Under the pieces are notes generated by a model. It saw only the letters and a program-made list of their open reading frames with translations, was not told where the DNA came from and did not search any database. A stretch of DNA of 64,000 nt from Hyaloperonospora brassicae. Its lineage: Eukaryota > Oomycota > Peronosporomycetes > Peronosporales > Peronosporaceae. Below are positions 12,901 to 25,700 of the stretch, in pieces. The stretch spans positions 372,001-436,000 of the forward strand of contig CANTFL010001451.1 of assembly GCA_947650285.1 (NCBI GenBank), in the 5' to 3' direction. The first letter of the stretch is position 1, and the number at the start of each line of letters is the position of its first letter. A program made the translations under genes and the position numbers.

Positions 12901-14149
12901 TCGAACTATATCAGTGATACATCAACATTAATCGTGCCTTAAACAACACTTGTTCTCGTCGATGCTGTACATAACAAAAAAATTGATCCTAGCTTCAACC
13001 CAGACGCGATAGATCATTTTTACTACATTACATAGGACAGTTTAGCCAATGTTTTGGTAACGCCCGTCCTTTTAGTTGTAAGATGCATTCTTTCTTCTTT
13101 GGATACCCACTCTTATGATTACGCGCCTTAAAAAGTCCCCCAAAGCCCATCTACACATATACATCCAGCTTGAACAGATCATATTCAATGTCTAGTTGCT
13201 TAAAATATGCTTAATTATACACTTAAATTGGCATCAGTTCGTCAAGCGTCATATACAATTCTTGTAAATCAGTTTACAAACGCCTGATCGCTCTCAAATT
13301 TTTATAGTTGCAGCAGTGAATTCGATTTTCATCGTCAAAAGTAACACTTTTCCATCGTATCTTACATTCCTAGATCTCTGGCAAGTTTTAAGCATAATAA
13401 TGACTTCTGTGAAGGACATTCTGTCATCCTTATCAACCGCGAACAATGAGTTTATATAGTCAATTATTTAGAAACATACAAAAATCACTGATCTAAATAA
13501 TTGAAGCAAGACATAATTTTTGGTGTCAGAAGTACACCTTACATTCTCATTAACCACTTTGGTGTCTTCCATTACTGACGGATGGGTCTGTCTTGACGCT
13601 CTGTGCACCGAAAATGCAATGTTCGGCCTGGGGAATCGTTTTTCTTATAGTAAGATACGAACCAGTGACTAAAACACTTGTGGTATCACTACACAATCTC
13701 CGAAACCATCTCCGCCAGATACTGGTTATGCGTGCTTACTATTTCGTTAGTTACATTGAGTCTCAAGTCTTAGAAAGCTGTACATAATCTCTATTACCCA
13801 AGGCCATATATATTCGAGCATTTATACAATACACAATTCTTCTCCTGAAACGTTTTACCTTGTTTCACCGTATCGATACGGATCATACAAAATTTCGAGA
13901 GCATCCTAGCACCTTAGCATAATCAGAGTTTAGGTTTGCTGTATATATTTATGTTTCTCAAATTCCTGTAATCAGTAGGTCATTTGTTTATACCGTAGCA
14001 ATTCAAAGATGGTTACTTTTTCGATAAATACCTGCACATACATGTGATGCTCCAAAAATCTAATCCCAACCAGCTTTGACGCAGAATTATTAGAAGCAGT
14101 CGTTTTACTGGCTCCATCCCATACATCGCCTTCGTCAACTTCAATTCAA
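6996..14149. other. AT-rich gene-free DNA
   Basis: All frames are short (under about 94 codons). A few stretches read somewhat protein-like, for example 11865-12050 on the plus strand and 12144-12371 on the minus strand, but they are isolated and unidentified. No RNA genes or clear repeats were found. Confidence 0.55.
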
Positions 14150-15060
14150 CTAAATGGGTTCGAAGGGTGTTCCGCTGGGGTTGTGGTGCAGTAAGCTAAT
14201 CTTTAAAATGAATACTGCCAGTTTAATCCCCTCAATGTGTAAAAATCCCTGAGGGTGACAATCGCAGTATGATCCCAACAGTAAATGAAGAACCTTCCAC
14301 CACCTCTCAAAAATCATGGTTGGAATATACCAGATACAGTGAGTTGTGCGCACACCTGAATATACCTCACCAAAAAACCGACCAACAAAACGAATTTTTG
14401 TCACACTTATGTACATTTTAATTTCTCGTCAAGCTGATTACGGTGGTATACTCGGATGTAAAAATATGCATTAATTCTTATCCGCTTCTAACCGAGCGTC
14501 TGCACATAAACGTGCTTTGCAGGCATCCTCTATTTAAATGCTAAAGCAAAAAGCATTCAACTATAGACATATTGATTGAAGCTGCGAACGTAAGTCCAAA
14601 ACATACTTCAAATAATTGTTTACAAAAAAGTGCAAATAACTCAGTATTTGTACTTTTAATTTTAATTCTGTCGTCACCTTTGGTCTTGTAATCACTTTTG
14701 GTATATCACACGAGCATCTTTTATGCCTAGACAATAATCCAATCGTTGTATCCATTACTTGCATTTTGATATTGGTATCACCACCCTTCCGTGTCTCAAA
14801 CAAAGCCTTACCATTCTTTCTAGAATCAAGAAGCATTAAAACATGTATATATCACTTTTTGCTCACATAATTATCTGTACAACATTGTCTCAAACTTTTG
14901 CTTTGTTCGCACTCTAGTCGTAACCTCATTCCCTTGCCCGCGGAATACCGGTTTAGTCCTTCTTTTGTCTCTAATGACTTGCCGGCCACCACCAACATAA
15001 ATTTTGGTCTTAAATTTTCGGGGATATGGCGTCGCGCAAAGTCACTCGACTCGAAATACG
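14150..15060 (-). pseudogene. Possible piggyBac-like transposase relic
   Basis: Reading the minus strand from about 15060, the translation is strikingly protein-like in three pieces separated by frame changes. The first contains LVVAGKSLETKEG and ends in CCTDNYVS, which resembles the TDNYYTS motif of piggyBac transposases. The second (14836-14561) includes MDTTIGLLSRHKR and ITRPKV, placed where piggyBac proteins have an LLST-like segment. The third (14416-14150) includes FERWWKVLHLLLG, similar in position and character to the C-terminal W-rich helix. piggyBac elements are known in oomycetes. Each match is short, so the family call is tentative, but that this is a decayed gene is more likely. 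Confidence 0.3.
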
Positions 15061-16246
15061 ACCAGGATCATGGCACAGATATAGAATTATACTTGCTCGA
15101 GTTGAGTTTTTGTCAGTCTCTATATTATATTTAAAGACAGCAATTACTTTGACTCTTGGCAGGTGGATAAGATATTCTTTAGTCTATTTACCGATACCAA
15201 TGATAAAACGTTTTTGTCCTCTCAAAGAAACATTCTACTTTCCGGGATCTCTACACACTGTATATGGTGTCCTTTAGACGACCTTCTTAGGTAGCTCCGC
15301 ATTCTGGTACGTCATCACCCTCATCAAAGAATATGATAAATGAGGTATGTACAGGCCCGGTTCAATCTGTATGCAGTATTCATTATGCACATGTACAGCA
15401 CCCTATATATTGAGTAGGAATCAAGGATCACATATCAGACAAAAAAGAAATATCAAAATGGCTCAATGCATGCACTTATAATTTCCGTTGCTGGCTTGAT
15501 TACGTGCTACACGTTGCTATCTTGTAACGCGCGACTTCTTGATCGATAGATTTACGTTCTTATACGTTCGTCTAATTCCGTGCGAACAACGTGCATAATG
15601 TACTAAAATCGCATTTATATATGTCAGAGAATCCCTAACATTTTGCCTTGAAGTAATCCATTCGTTCAAGGATTATGCGGCAAAATTGCTCTTATGATCA
15701 ACACCATTGGCTACACACCGATTTAGGCATTTTTAGATCCTCGAGCTCATTGATGTCTACCAATAACGTTGTAAGCATCTCGACGAATGATGTATGCTTA
15801 AAGTCTTGCATTGGCTGTTTGCCCTTGTTCTTTTTGATTGGAAATAGTTGCGAAAATTCCACGACGCTTATTCATAAGTAAGAAAAACAAAAGGTATTGA
15901 TGTCCAATTGTTTACTAGATACTACATTTCGTATTTCAAGCTTCAATATAACCCCATTATATTGATCTTTTGAGTTTTGGGAGAATCTGAACATTTGTAC
16001 ATTCGCTTGGTCTCGCCAAAATTAGCTACTTCGTAAAGCTCACGTTCATCAAATGGTCGAATGTATAGTATTTTTGCCCAGCCTCTAGGTATTGCACTTA
16101 AATATGGTATATCTGAGCTAGATCATACTCGATTGAGTCTCAACATTGCATAAATTCATGCCCTACACCGTAGGGAAACACACCCGGAATCGTCAGTCCT
16201 GTCAAAGCTTAAGCTTAAGAAATAAGGCTGAACTACCAAAGTCGAG
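15061..16246. other. AT-rich gene-free DNA
   Basis: Only short overlapping frames are present, and nothing here could be assigned. Confidence 0.5.
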
Positions 16247-16537
16247 CTATCCTACGTCGATTGACATTTGTTCTTCTACTAGCCTCGTTGAAGTAAATGC
16301 GACGCAACGTGACCTTTTAACCATTGTCTGTGCTCTTGAATCTCCTTTAAAGGATTGAAAAACCAGATCCAATGTCCAGGCATAGTCACATAGTGTGTCA
16401 TTATGTCTCCCAAGCCCCTTCTCTTCTTCCAACGACCTCGTCATTGACCAATCGAGCCTGTCTAGACGTCTAAAATTCCCTTTCCACAACACCAGTAGTT
16501 CTGACGCGTCGTTACTACAAATGTTGGTATATTCCAC
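16247..16537 (-). pseudogene. Unidentified coding-like relic
   Basis: A minus-strand frame of 96 codons has a natural amino-acid mix, with segments such as LLVLWKGNFRRLDRLDW and SLEEEKGLGRHND. This is unlike the Ile/Tyr/Ser-rich composition of chance frames nearby. It has no recognisable promoter or continuing frame, and I do not recognise a family. It may be a fragment of a transposon protein. Confidence 0.25.
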
Positions 16538-18206
16538 CGCATGACAAACGGCTGTCTCGTTCTTTTCTTCACAATCTTCGTGCTCACATCATTTTTTCGT
16601 GACAAGTAGCTGAGGCTACATTCTCATGCGCGCCCTCGCGCGCACCTCCATTGTGTGCTGCTTTCTTTGACCTTTTGAACTGTTTATAGTCAACATACAA
16701 AATTGGAGACATATCACTTACAATACTATACATAAGAGATAGCGTCATTGTTTTTGTATTTTTTCTGGCTTCAAAAACTTATTTACAAGGATATCATTGA
16801 ATGAAATACAGACCATTGGTTGACGCAATCATGAAATCAGAATCTGCTAATTGTACGATACTAGCAGTACACAACTTAATGGGTGTCTTTCAGCAATTGC
16901 ATGTAGATGATCGAGGACATTCACATGGACATCACTAGTTTTTACGGAGAAGCGCTGTCGGCATAAGTCATACATGTAATACGCCTTTGTCGTAATACTT
17001 ATTTGAGTTTCCGTAATAATTTAAGTCGCATTGTGCAGGCATGAAGTGTTCTTGTTGGGACCAGTGTGCACTGGAATTACAACTCGTGATAATGCCAGAT
17101 GGCCTACACATAGACAAGTTCTTGTGTAGGTACGATGCTCCTGGGTGCATGTGTATCGCCGATTATAGAGGGTGCAATACGACGGATTAAACTATAACGT
17201 GCTGCAGTGCGATGTCAACCAGAGTCAACGAGCTATTACATGACCATGTTCGATTTGTTTTGGTCTCTATCAAGCTAAAATCGTTTTCGCAACCACCTCC
17301 TCTCTCTCAACATTGTTATTAGTGCTTGTTGGCGCACCAACCAAAGAAAACATGCATGAAGATGGTGCATTTTAGTCACGCTTAAGGCCTCGTGTACGCT
17401 GTGTTGAAAGAAGACGTTCCTTACGGTCGTGCTACAACTTCGGAAATTTGATGCTGTATCTGCTTTTTTAGCTGAATTCAACGTTTAGAATTATGTATTT
17501 ACTAGAGTATAAAATGTCCTACGATTTATAATAATCAATTTGCATTAGCTTTGTCTACCACTTGCTAAAGCACAATATTAATAGTGACATTTTTTTCAGC
17601 TTTTACATGATCTTGAGTAATACTGGCGACAAGTTTGCAATTTCTCAGCTACAGTATATACATTCGTACCCAAAAGCCAATTTTGCTCCATTGCAGCAAA
17701 TTTTGTAATACTGATATTTGAAAAGCCCCCAGCTATAGTAAGGTATCAAAAGAAATAAGAAATAAGAACATAAATATACGGAATTCGAATCAGAATACTA
17801 ACAACAAAACTTATAGATATCGTCACCGGGCAGCGGCAATCGCCAATTCTACAGCCTACTATTGCCTTGCACACGAACTCCATATCGATGGATCGACACA
17901 AGTTGAGTGCTGAGAGAAAAGAGCAGATACAAGCGGGGCAAGTTTAGCCTACCAGCAATTGGACAAGTGTCAAACAATATATTCACTACACACTTCCTAT
18001 CTAACTTCCAACAGCATTCGCCTATTTGGCAAAGTAATACATTCACATGGAGTACCGTCTCAATCGCCAGCATCTCTTGGCACAATCGTGCTGTGGACCC
18101 AATGTCAAATCGGGCGCCACAGGTCTAGCTAGAGGCCGACGCTAGAGACGTCAACGTCGTGGCAAAAAGAATTGGCCGATTGATCCAGAACCAGAGCCGA
18201 AAACCA
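16538..18206. other. Gene-free DNA downstream of transglutaminase gene 1
   Basis: Nothing is supported here. The DNA is AT-rich until about 17.8 kb, then becomes more balanced towards the 3' end of the transglutaminase gene. That last part probably includes the gene's 3' untranslated region, but no clear polyadenylation signal was identified. Confidence 0.5.
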
Positions 18207-19835
18207 CTACGATTCAAGGCAAGCAATCGACTCTTCCAGTAGCATGGAAACATCGGAATACTTCAGGCCAGTCGAAGCGACCGCATCAGCCGCTGGCTTC
18301 GACCTCGGGAACCACAAGAAGTCGGGGTGGGTGTCGTGCGACTCGTAGACCCATTCGCCGCCAATGATGATTCCATTGTCATCCATCTCGAGCAGATACG
18401 TGTAGTACTCCCCCTTCGTGTGACTGTCGATTCGCCCAGAAGACACCAGACCACCGTCCTCGTACGACTCACTGACCCACGACAGGCGCATCTTGATGTA
18501 CACAATGCTCTTGGCAGCAGCGTTCCACGGGTACTTCTCGAGGCCGTAAAACGTCTGGGCAGCCTCCGCCAGCGTCATATTAGTCTGCTCGTAGACTTTA
18601 AAGCCACGCACGGGCTGGTTCCATACCTCTCGACCAGCTGTCACATCAGCGACGAACGACTCGTGGAAGATGCCCAAGATGTTGGCAGCAGCAATGTGGA
18701 ACATGGCAGGATTGAGGTCACGGTAGGCGGCATTCGTGTGACGACCGTACTCGTCCTTCGAGTCGGGTTCGCTGTAGTACCGAGTGCCAATGTAGACCAT
18801 GGGCACACGCGAGCCATCGTAAAACGTGGTCATCAGAGCCTTGATGTCGACTGGCGTAAACTTGACGCCGTTGTGAGTCACGGGACACCGCGGCTCTTCC
18901 TCCATGATGGCAGCAGGTGCCCAAGCGTGACAGATGCCATTCCACTTTGCAATACAAAAGCCCTGGGTCGTCGGGGCACGTCGAGCGCAAACGACATTGG
19001 GACCGTACGTCGACGAGCAAAAAACATCCGTGTCACACTTGACTTTCGAAATCGTGCCATCGACGCCGTTGTCGGCCGATATGATGTCCAAAAAGCTCAG
19101 CACGTTCAGCCCAAACGCCTTGGCAAATTTCTCGGCCGGACTCAACTCTTTCCGCTTTACAATGACGTTGATGCTGTCCTGGTACGTGGGCCAGTACGGA
19201 CCCGGCCAAGGCGCACTCGTCTTAGTACCTTCAGACGGCAGGTCCGCGAGTTTGGTCACCATCGGTTTGCCAAAGTGCTCTGCTAGTCGAACAAGAGACC
19301 TACTGTTCGTAGGCGCCTCGAGTCGACGCTTCTCCGATAACACGTCCACAGCCTCGACCTCCTTCCAACCAGTGGCACAGTCGGAGGCATTAGCCGTATC
19401 GTGCATCAAGTCCGACAATGGCGTCGCTGCGACGACAGCAGGCAAACCCTCCGGCGCCGACAGAATGTCGTCGATGTAGCCGTCATGGTTGGCGTCCAGC
19501 GATGGCAGGGGACGGAACAGCACGCCCGTGCCGACCTTGGTCGACACCGGCTCGACTGGGCCCGTCGAGGCTTTTCCCAGCAGCTCTGGGTACTGCACAG
19601 GCACCGACGAGATGGACGTGATGTCCGGCAGCGTCGGGTCCACCTCGACCGTGTAGACCAAGTCCTGCACGAGCATTTCCGTACCTCGGGCCGGGAACTT
19701 GCTCCCCATCTCGTCCGTCGCGTTGGTGGCCATTTCCGGGTCGTAGAACATTGACGTGGCCGCCGTCTGCTGCATCTTGGCGACCAATAGAGCTACGACC
19801 GCCGTGACGAGGTAGGCGCTGGGCGTGTACACCAT
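18207..19835 (-). CDS. Secreted transglutaminase elicitor, M81/GP42 family, Pep-13 exact (gene 1)
   Basis: This encodes 542 residues, intronless. The family forms protein cross-links between Gln and Lys in a calcium-dependent way and acts outside the cell; its Pep-13 loop is recognised by parsley and potato. Residues 1-28 are a signal peptide (MVYTPSAYLVTAVVALL). An EF-hand-like loop lies at 114-125 (DANHDGYIDDIL, position 12 Leu instead of Glu). EKRRLE at 168-173 is a candidate pro-cleavage site, leaving about 370 residues, close to 42 kDa. WNGICHAW gives the probable catalytic Cys302. Pep-13 is VWNQPVRGFKVYEQ at 404-417. The frame is open 45 codons further upstream, but that extension crosses the promoter initiator. 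I chose this ATG because the signal peptide starts here and gene 2 has the same start. The gene is isolated, inverted relative to genes 2 and 3. Confidence 0.95.
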   Translation of the reverse strand: MVYTPSAYLVTAVVALLVAKMQQTAATSMFYDPEMATNATDEMGSKFPARGTEMLVQDLVYTVEVDPTLPDITSISSVPVQYPELLGKASTGPVEPVSTKVGTGVLFRPLPSLDANHDGYIDDILSAPEGLPAVVAATPLSDLMHDTANASDCATGWKEVEAVDVLSEKRRLEAPTNSRSLVRLAEHFGKPMVTKLADLPSEGTKTSAPWPGPYWPTYQDSINVIVKRKELSPAEKFAKAFGLNVLSFLDIISADNGVDGTISKVKCDTDVFCSSTYGPNVVCARRAPTTQGFCIAKWNGICHAWAPAAIMEEEPRCPVTHNGVKFTPVDIKALMTTFYDGSRVPMVYIGTRYYSEPDSKDEYGRHTNAAYRDLNPAMFHIAAANILGIFHESFVADVTAGREVWNQPVRGFKVYEQTNMTLAEAAQTFYGLEKYPWNAAAKSIVYIKMRLSWVSESYEDGGLVSSGRIDSHTKGEYYTYLLEMDDNGIIIGGEWVYESHDTHPDFLWFPRSKPAADAVASTGLKYSDVSMLLEESIACLES

Positions 19836-19890
19836 GACAACAGAAGGCCCCTGGGCGGTGGGTGGGAAGTAATCTCTTGGGTAGGGAAAA

Positions 19891-19922
19891 GGAGATTGGA
19901 AAATGAATGCACACACACACAC
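19891..19922 (-). promoter_or_regulatory. Oomycete initiator/FPR-type core promoter of gene 1
   Basis: On the minus strand TTCATTTTCCAATCTCC (19907 to 19891) agrees at about 13 of 15 positions with the published oomycete Inr-FPR consensus (CTCATTYYNCAWTTT). It ends 56 nt before the chosen ATG. A short CA/GT repeat (19910-19922) lies immediately upstream. The element and about 100 bp above it are recognisably conserved with gene 2, including a GAATGTCGAG block. Confidence 0.7.
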
Positions 19923-19935
19923 GTGCTGCAAAACG

Positions 19936-22730
19936 GTGAGGCGCTTGCTCGATCTCGACATTCTACACACGTGTTACGCGTCGGCCATTGTCGGCGTAAA
20001 CAGACAGTCTTATCGCGTTGGATGGCATAGACTCGCACGTGCTTAGGAATGTGTCGACGAACATGGTCACACAGTCGGCTATGGCTCGCACGCACGAACA
20101 TCAACATCATCCTGTTTTCCCAGCATAAGGTGCCTTTGACTTGCAGCTCGAAACAGACTTCGCTGGCCGTAAAAGAGGCGGGAGAACACGACGTCTCTCG
20201 CAAACATTTGTCAAGACGAAGATGAGGCTGTCAGTGCCATGGGTCGCACACACGCAGTCGAGTGCCCTCGTTCGCCAGCCACGGGAATATTTCACGTTGC
20301 TACGCACATCGCACCCCGAACATGTGTAATTAACTGCTGTGCTGGTTTCTTGGGAGAGGGCGCACCAAGTGTGTAAACTAAATTTGGCCATCGCTGCGGT
20401 GTGTTTGTATCACGTCCAGCTTTGCACGAGCCTCAAGGTCTGGGCGATACAAAAGAGAGGCCACCGTGTGGGACCGTAGGCAACACTTTCCTCTCTTTCC
20501 ACCTGCCTTGTCTGAATCGTGCCCACTCTCTACAGTCGAATTACGACGAAAAGATGCGTAATCTTGCGAACAGATGCACTTCTTATAAGCTGATCGTACC
20601 TGCATGTGGATGGGTGTCGTCAAAAAGGTGGTTATCTACATCCATGTCGTCACGGTGGCGTCGAGTTGAGGTGACAACGCATCGTCTGAGTGAGGACCCC
20701 GATCTGCGGTGTATGTGTGGACGGTTACGTTGTAGTCGGACACGATCTGTCGAAGCTACATCGAGGTCCAACTGTAGCTGGTGTGCTCTGTACTGATAGC
20801 TCATTTATGGACAGCGGTCCGGCCCGATTTTTTTACGTCCAGTAGAAGCCTCTTCGTGCTTGATGTGGGTGGGACCGCATAATAATCTGGTCAGTCCGTT
20901 TTTACAAGTGTTGGCACGAGTGGGGCAAGCTAACAATGTCAACGTCAGACTTCTCCAACGGTAGAAGTTCATGTCAGACTCCTCCATCGCTAAAATCAAC
21001 TTTCGACGCACTCGGCCTTGCGAGCGCCATTGAGAGGGGACGATAGCGAGGTAAGTATGCGTTGCCGAAGGAAATGCTAGCACCAACTACAAGCATAGAG
21101 CAACGCTGTCGTTATTCCTCTTGACCAGGTCCTGATTGCATTGATACGCTTTGTTGTGCCATGTAAAAGCGCCTATCAACTCAACCATGAGCTGTCGAGA
21201 TCAGCTGGTGGCAATACGTACGCAACTTTCGTCTTTCAGCGGGCATGTAGAAAGAGGAAACTCGGACCTCAATGCGCACGTGGTCTTCACGATACAGAAA
21301 TGTGGTTCTTTGTCGAGGTTTCCTCCCTACATACAAACGTCTTGTTGGGCTACTCAGCGTATCGACGTACTGTTTAACAGTGGAAAGTGAAGGTGCACCG
21401 TTGTCAACACACTAGGTGAGTGGCTATAGTTGAGGAAGCCGACGCATGAGCAAGTCCCTTTGTTTCGACTCAACAATCGTAAGCGCACAATTCTATGTTG
21501 TAGAGTCGTGTCACGAAGAAGAGTCATATCGGAACAAAACGACAGCTCGTTCTTGACCCGATGCATTCGTAATCCTTCATCCCACCTGGACTGATTCTTG
21601 ACGCACTTGGCTTTGTCGAAGACTTGTAGGTTCCTCGACATCAAGCATCCTCAACAAATACCCCGGCATAAATCACGATGGATCAGTCTCCCCTGTGTGC
21701 TTGCCGTCTGCAGCAACTACGAAGTCATTATTCTGACTCGAAATCCACATTCCATCATGCATGCAAAGTCTTTTGATGAAGAAGGACACCGAGCGTCCAT
21801 CGAAAGACGCAAACAAATGTACTCGTAGAACCGGCCAATCGAGCATTTACAGAGAAAAGCTGACACCTCAGAAGATAACGGATGGTGTTAAGCTGCCCAC
21901 TCTGTGGAATGGTAATCCGCTAGAGCGTTTCGTAACCAGTCTGTTGGAAAGTGGTAAACTCGAGATTGACAAACAGACTCCACTGGTGCAGATGTCGATA
22001 GATGAAGCAAACCTGCTGGAAACAACAGAGGATTTGTTTCACCTTGATGCAAAGGGAGCTGCCTTAATTTCGGGAAATTGATCGTCTGACCTTCGCGAGT
22101 TAAACAACACATCCAATCAAACAAGCTACGTGGAATGACGAAAACGGAGCGTGCAGTCTTTGCAACGTGATTAATCGTCAACAGATTGTGCTGTGTTGTC
22201 TCTGTTATCTGGTGTGCGTGTTGACAGTGAGGGGGGGGGGGGTGATGGACATCGCTGTATACTCAGCGGTTCAACCATTTTAAAAGCATAAGCAACAGCT
22301 AGAGTTAAGAATACTAATTTATCCGTCTTGACAAAAGATATCGTCTACTGACATTACGTTAAGCAAACTCAAAGAAGCGCCATCGTCGAGAAGACCATCA
22401 GCACGCGCAATGTCCGATCCTTTGTTGTTGCATCAATTGTTTTGGTATAGATACGACGAGATAAAGTTGCTCTCGTCACTCTGCCTTAATCCGAAGGCTG
22501 CCAAACTATTCGCAGGGCCATCGACAGCATCGCTGACTACCTCTCTTCGTACTTTGACAGCAGGCAGCATCCATCTCTATATGCGTACCAGAATAGGGTT
22601 TAGCTGGCTGGATCTCTTTATTGTACCTTATGCTCATGGATATAGGAACCAAAACAAAGCGACGGTCAAGTCCTGTGCTCCAGAGACTAGGAGTAAATGG
22701 TATAATGTAAAATTTACGCGATTATAAAAA
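19936..22730. other. Mixed-composition DNA upstream of gene 1, no supported gene
   Basis: Several frames of 70-130 codons overlap on both strands, and none is clearly real. The most protein-like are 21761-22081 plus (contains KLPTLWNGNPLERF and LFHLDAKGAALISGN) and a frame near 22490-22600 plus (contains DSIADYLSSYFDSRQHP). Both may be relics of one older gene or transposon, but I cannot name a family. A run of 12 G residues sits at 22231-22242. The first 100-150 bp next to gene 1 belong to its promoter. Confidence 0.4.
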
Positions 22731-25700
22731 CGTGCTTGGGCGACGGTCGACATCTATGCCGACGGATACAGGTTTCCAGCAAGCATCAAATAATAACAGA
22801 TCATAATTACATGTCGACGTTCATGCTTAAAACCAAAAGCAAAAAGAGAAAAATAAAGCAAACCCAGTATTCCGACGACGGATTATGACTTTGGACTAAC
22901 CGTAACGTCTTCCTTTTTGGTAGTGGTAAAATTATGGTCGATGAAGCTGTAAATGCCAGTATCATTTTGAAAATTGTATTTAGCAATGTGCATTGATCAA
23001 TAGCATTCATCACATTTAACGGGAAGACTCGCATTAAACAAATATGCACCGGTGTGACAGCGTGCGGCCAAACCTTATTTTGATATGGACTTACATGTCA
23101 ACTTAAATAAATGTTAGCAGATTTTATTCAAATATAACGCTTAAGCGTGAAATTTAGGAACGTTACCTATATTGGCTAATACAGATATAGTTATCATCTT
23201 TTATATACATACGAAAGCTACTTGACAAGGGACTACATACTGACTGTGTAGACATCAGCATCATCCATCGACTCTCCTATCTCAGCTCGACACGCACAAG
23301 AAAAGACGAGCAAAAGCTAGCACGCTGTTGAAGCTACGTATAGTTAATTACTTTCCGAAAGGCTTGAACTGAAAGGACTTACAAGACGTGGTATATACGT
23401 CTCAACTACTACTTACGACACTGGTTATCTGTTTCGGTACACTATCTCTCTAAGCACTTGTGTGCGTGAATCACGTGGTACCCATGTAGAACAAAAACTA
23501 CTGCATTAACGTATGCTGTCATTCTTATGAGCAAGAATCCTTTAAGCCCGATTAAAACTTTGATTGCTTGTTGGGAAAAATGAATCCATCTAGTCGACAG
23601 GATAGCTTCTGTGCGATACGACTACTTGCAATATCGAGACAAAGAATTTTAACTAAGAATAATTCGGGAAGTGCAGGACAGATACAATGACAGGATACGA
23701 ATTTTATCTGTGTAATATATTCGATCAAATATATTACATTAATAGATTTAGGTTCCTTTTCATCATTTAATCGTTTGCAATCGTTTTAATTCCAAAACAA
23801 ATTTATGATCCATTATGTGTGGCATCTTTATCAATTAACAAAGTATTTGTTCCAGCAATGGGTGTTTGGTATTTTCGGGCGCTTAACTGGAATGATACAT
23901 CTTAATGCAATCGAATGATAAAAACAACATCGTTGCGTTCTAAATTTAATCAAATACTTATATATATAATTTAGCGCACTATGCTGTTTTTGAGCATATG
24001 CCTAATATACCGTCCTGCTAATCACACTATAATCAGATTTCATTGCAAAAATTAAAGTAATGAGAAATTACCGTTTTGTAACTTTGACAATTCCTAATAA
24101 ACTGGCTGGCGCATTTGCATATCATATACTTCTTCAATATCTTACGGAGTAAACTGCTTTTATTTGGGAATCATCGTACAGATTAAGTTCAATTTTACGT
24201 AAAACCGAAATTTGAAGCACATGAATACATGCCGAAACCTCATCAGCCTAGCTATAGAACGATATCAAGTAGGTGTAAAGATAATAAAAAAATGACGCAT
24301 GAGTATTTTGCTATCTTCATATGTTTTATATTGTTCTACTTACTATACAATGAACACTTCGTGCGGTCTAATTATATATTAAAATTTGTATGCCATGTGG
24401 CCTCTGCATATGCGAAACAATAAGCAGATGCGATTATTCCTAATGCGATTGCAGATGTACTGAATTACAGACATCAACTATCCTGTTCAATCTGGGACCA
24501 CTCTAATGCGCACCACATTGTCCAGACAATAAAAAGCATAACAAAAAATTACATACGCTCGCGTCCATAGCATATATGACTTTATGTATTTCGCGTCGAT
24601 CCACCACTTCTTCTTGTCTGTCGTTTGGTAAACAGCATATTGACGCATCACAAACTATCAACATCAATGTTTAGGCTATATATAAATAGATGTCCATTCC
24701 AAAATGATTCGTACACGTGTATACTATATAAAGTGACTAATATGGATTCTTTAATTTCTGTTAGATTGCGGATCAATAAAGTGATTGCGACGAGTACTTG
24801 ATGACAAGTAAAGCTGACATTAAAATTCAAGGCTGGCAGGTATAGCCCAAGCGTTGACAGTATACTAAGAACCATATATTAATTGGATTTGTGAAGGTAA
24901 AGTACTTACAGGGCTGCATTTGATTGATCTCTCATTGGTCAGAGTCTCTTATTATAACGGAAAGATGCATGCAAAACTACGCGGTTCCTACGATAACTAC
25001 TAGCTAAAAAAACTGTAACGACACAGGCGGCCTAATTTCTTCTACACTAGCACAAGCCACATCGCGTGTGACCGAAACAGAGATCGAATCTGTACAAAAG
25101 ATTTTTTAAAGATTGCGTGAGTGAATATAACATTCATATAGGCCTATTTTGCGTTCTTTCATACGTGATGTTGTACACATGGAATTATCTTTATATAGCT
25201 CATCCCGGGGTAATAATGAAACATGTACAGTTACCGTTCAACCTGACATAAAGTACGAACACTATTACTTTTTATCAATGACTTAACAAATACATTCAGT
25301 ATTATTAATGTGTCGGCAATTTTTATAAATCCAATGTTGTACGTCTACGTGAACTGGGTCGCTCCCATTTTGCTGAAACAGATCCTTGAATCACCAAGGT
25401 AAACATATGCTTCAAATCCCTGTATCAATACGTTTATCTGAACGAGTCAGAAAAAACGGCTTTTATTTTGATGCACTAGTAAGCACAGCGGTTTACAAAA
25501 ACGCGCGTTATCAGCAATTTATTACTTATATGCTGAGCTGCAGAGGCTACATTTTTCAGATCAGCTATTCTTTGTAGATGTTTCACCGTTTTGAAAATTT
25601 TTGCTGAACAGGTTTAGATTAACGTATTTGTATATGATATAGTCCGAAACGTGACATTGCACGTCAATCTCTTACTTTCGTTGCTAAAATATGAAATTAA

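Noticed and set aside
18327..19286. Plus-strand frame of 319 codons opposite gene 1
   Set aside because: It is antisense to a clear M81 gene, is rich in Arg/His/Val and contains no domain. It results from the GC-rich codon use of the real gene.
19836..19970. Longer N-terminus for gene 1 (and likewise 57345-57446 for gene 2)
   Set aside because: The extension runs through the Inr-FPR promoter element and would bury the signal peptide. The shared MVYTPSAY start is better.
22231..22242. Run of 12 G residues as a functional element
   Set aside because: A single homopolymer with no context. It may be a slippage or sequencing artefact.
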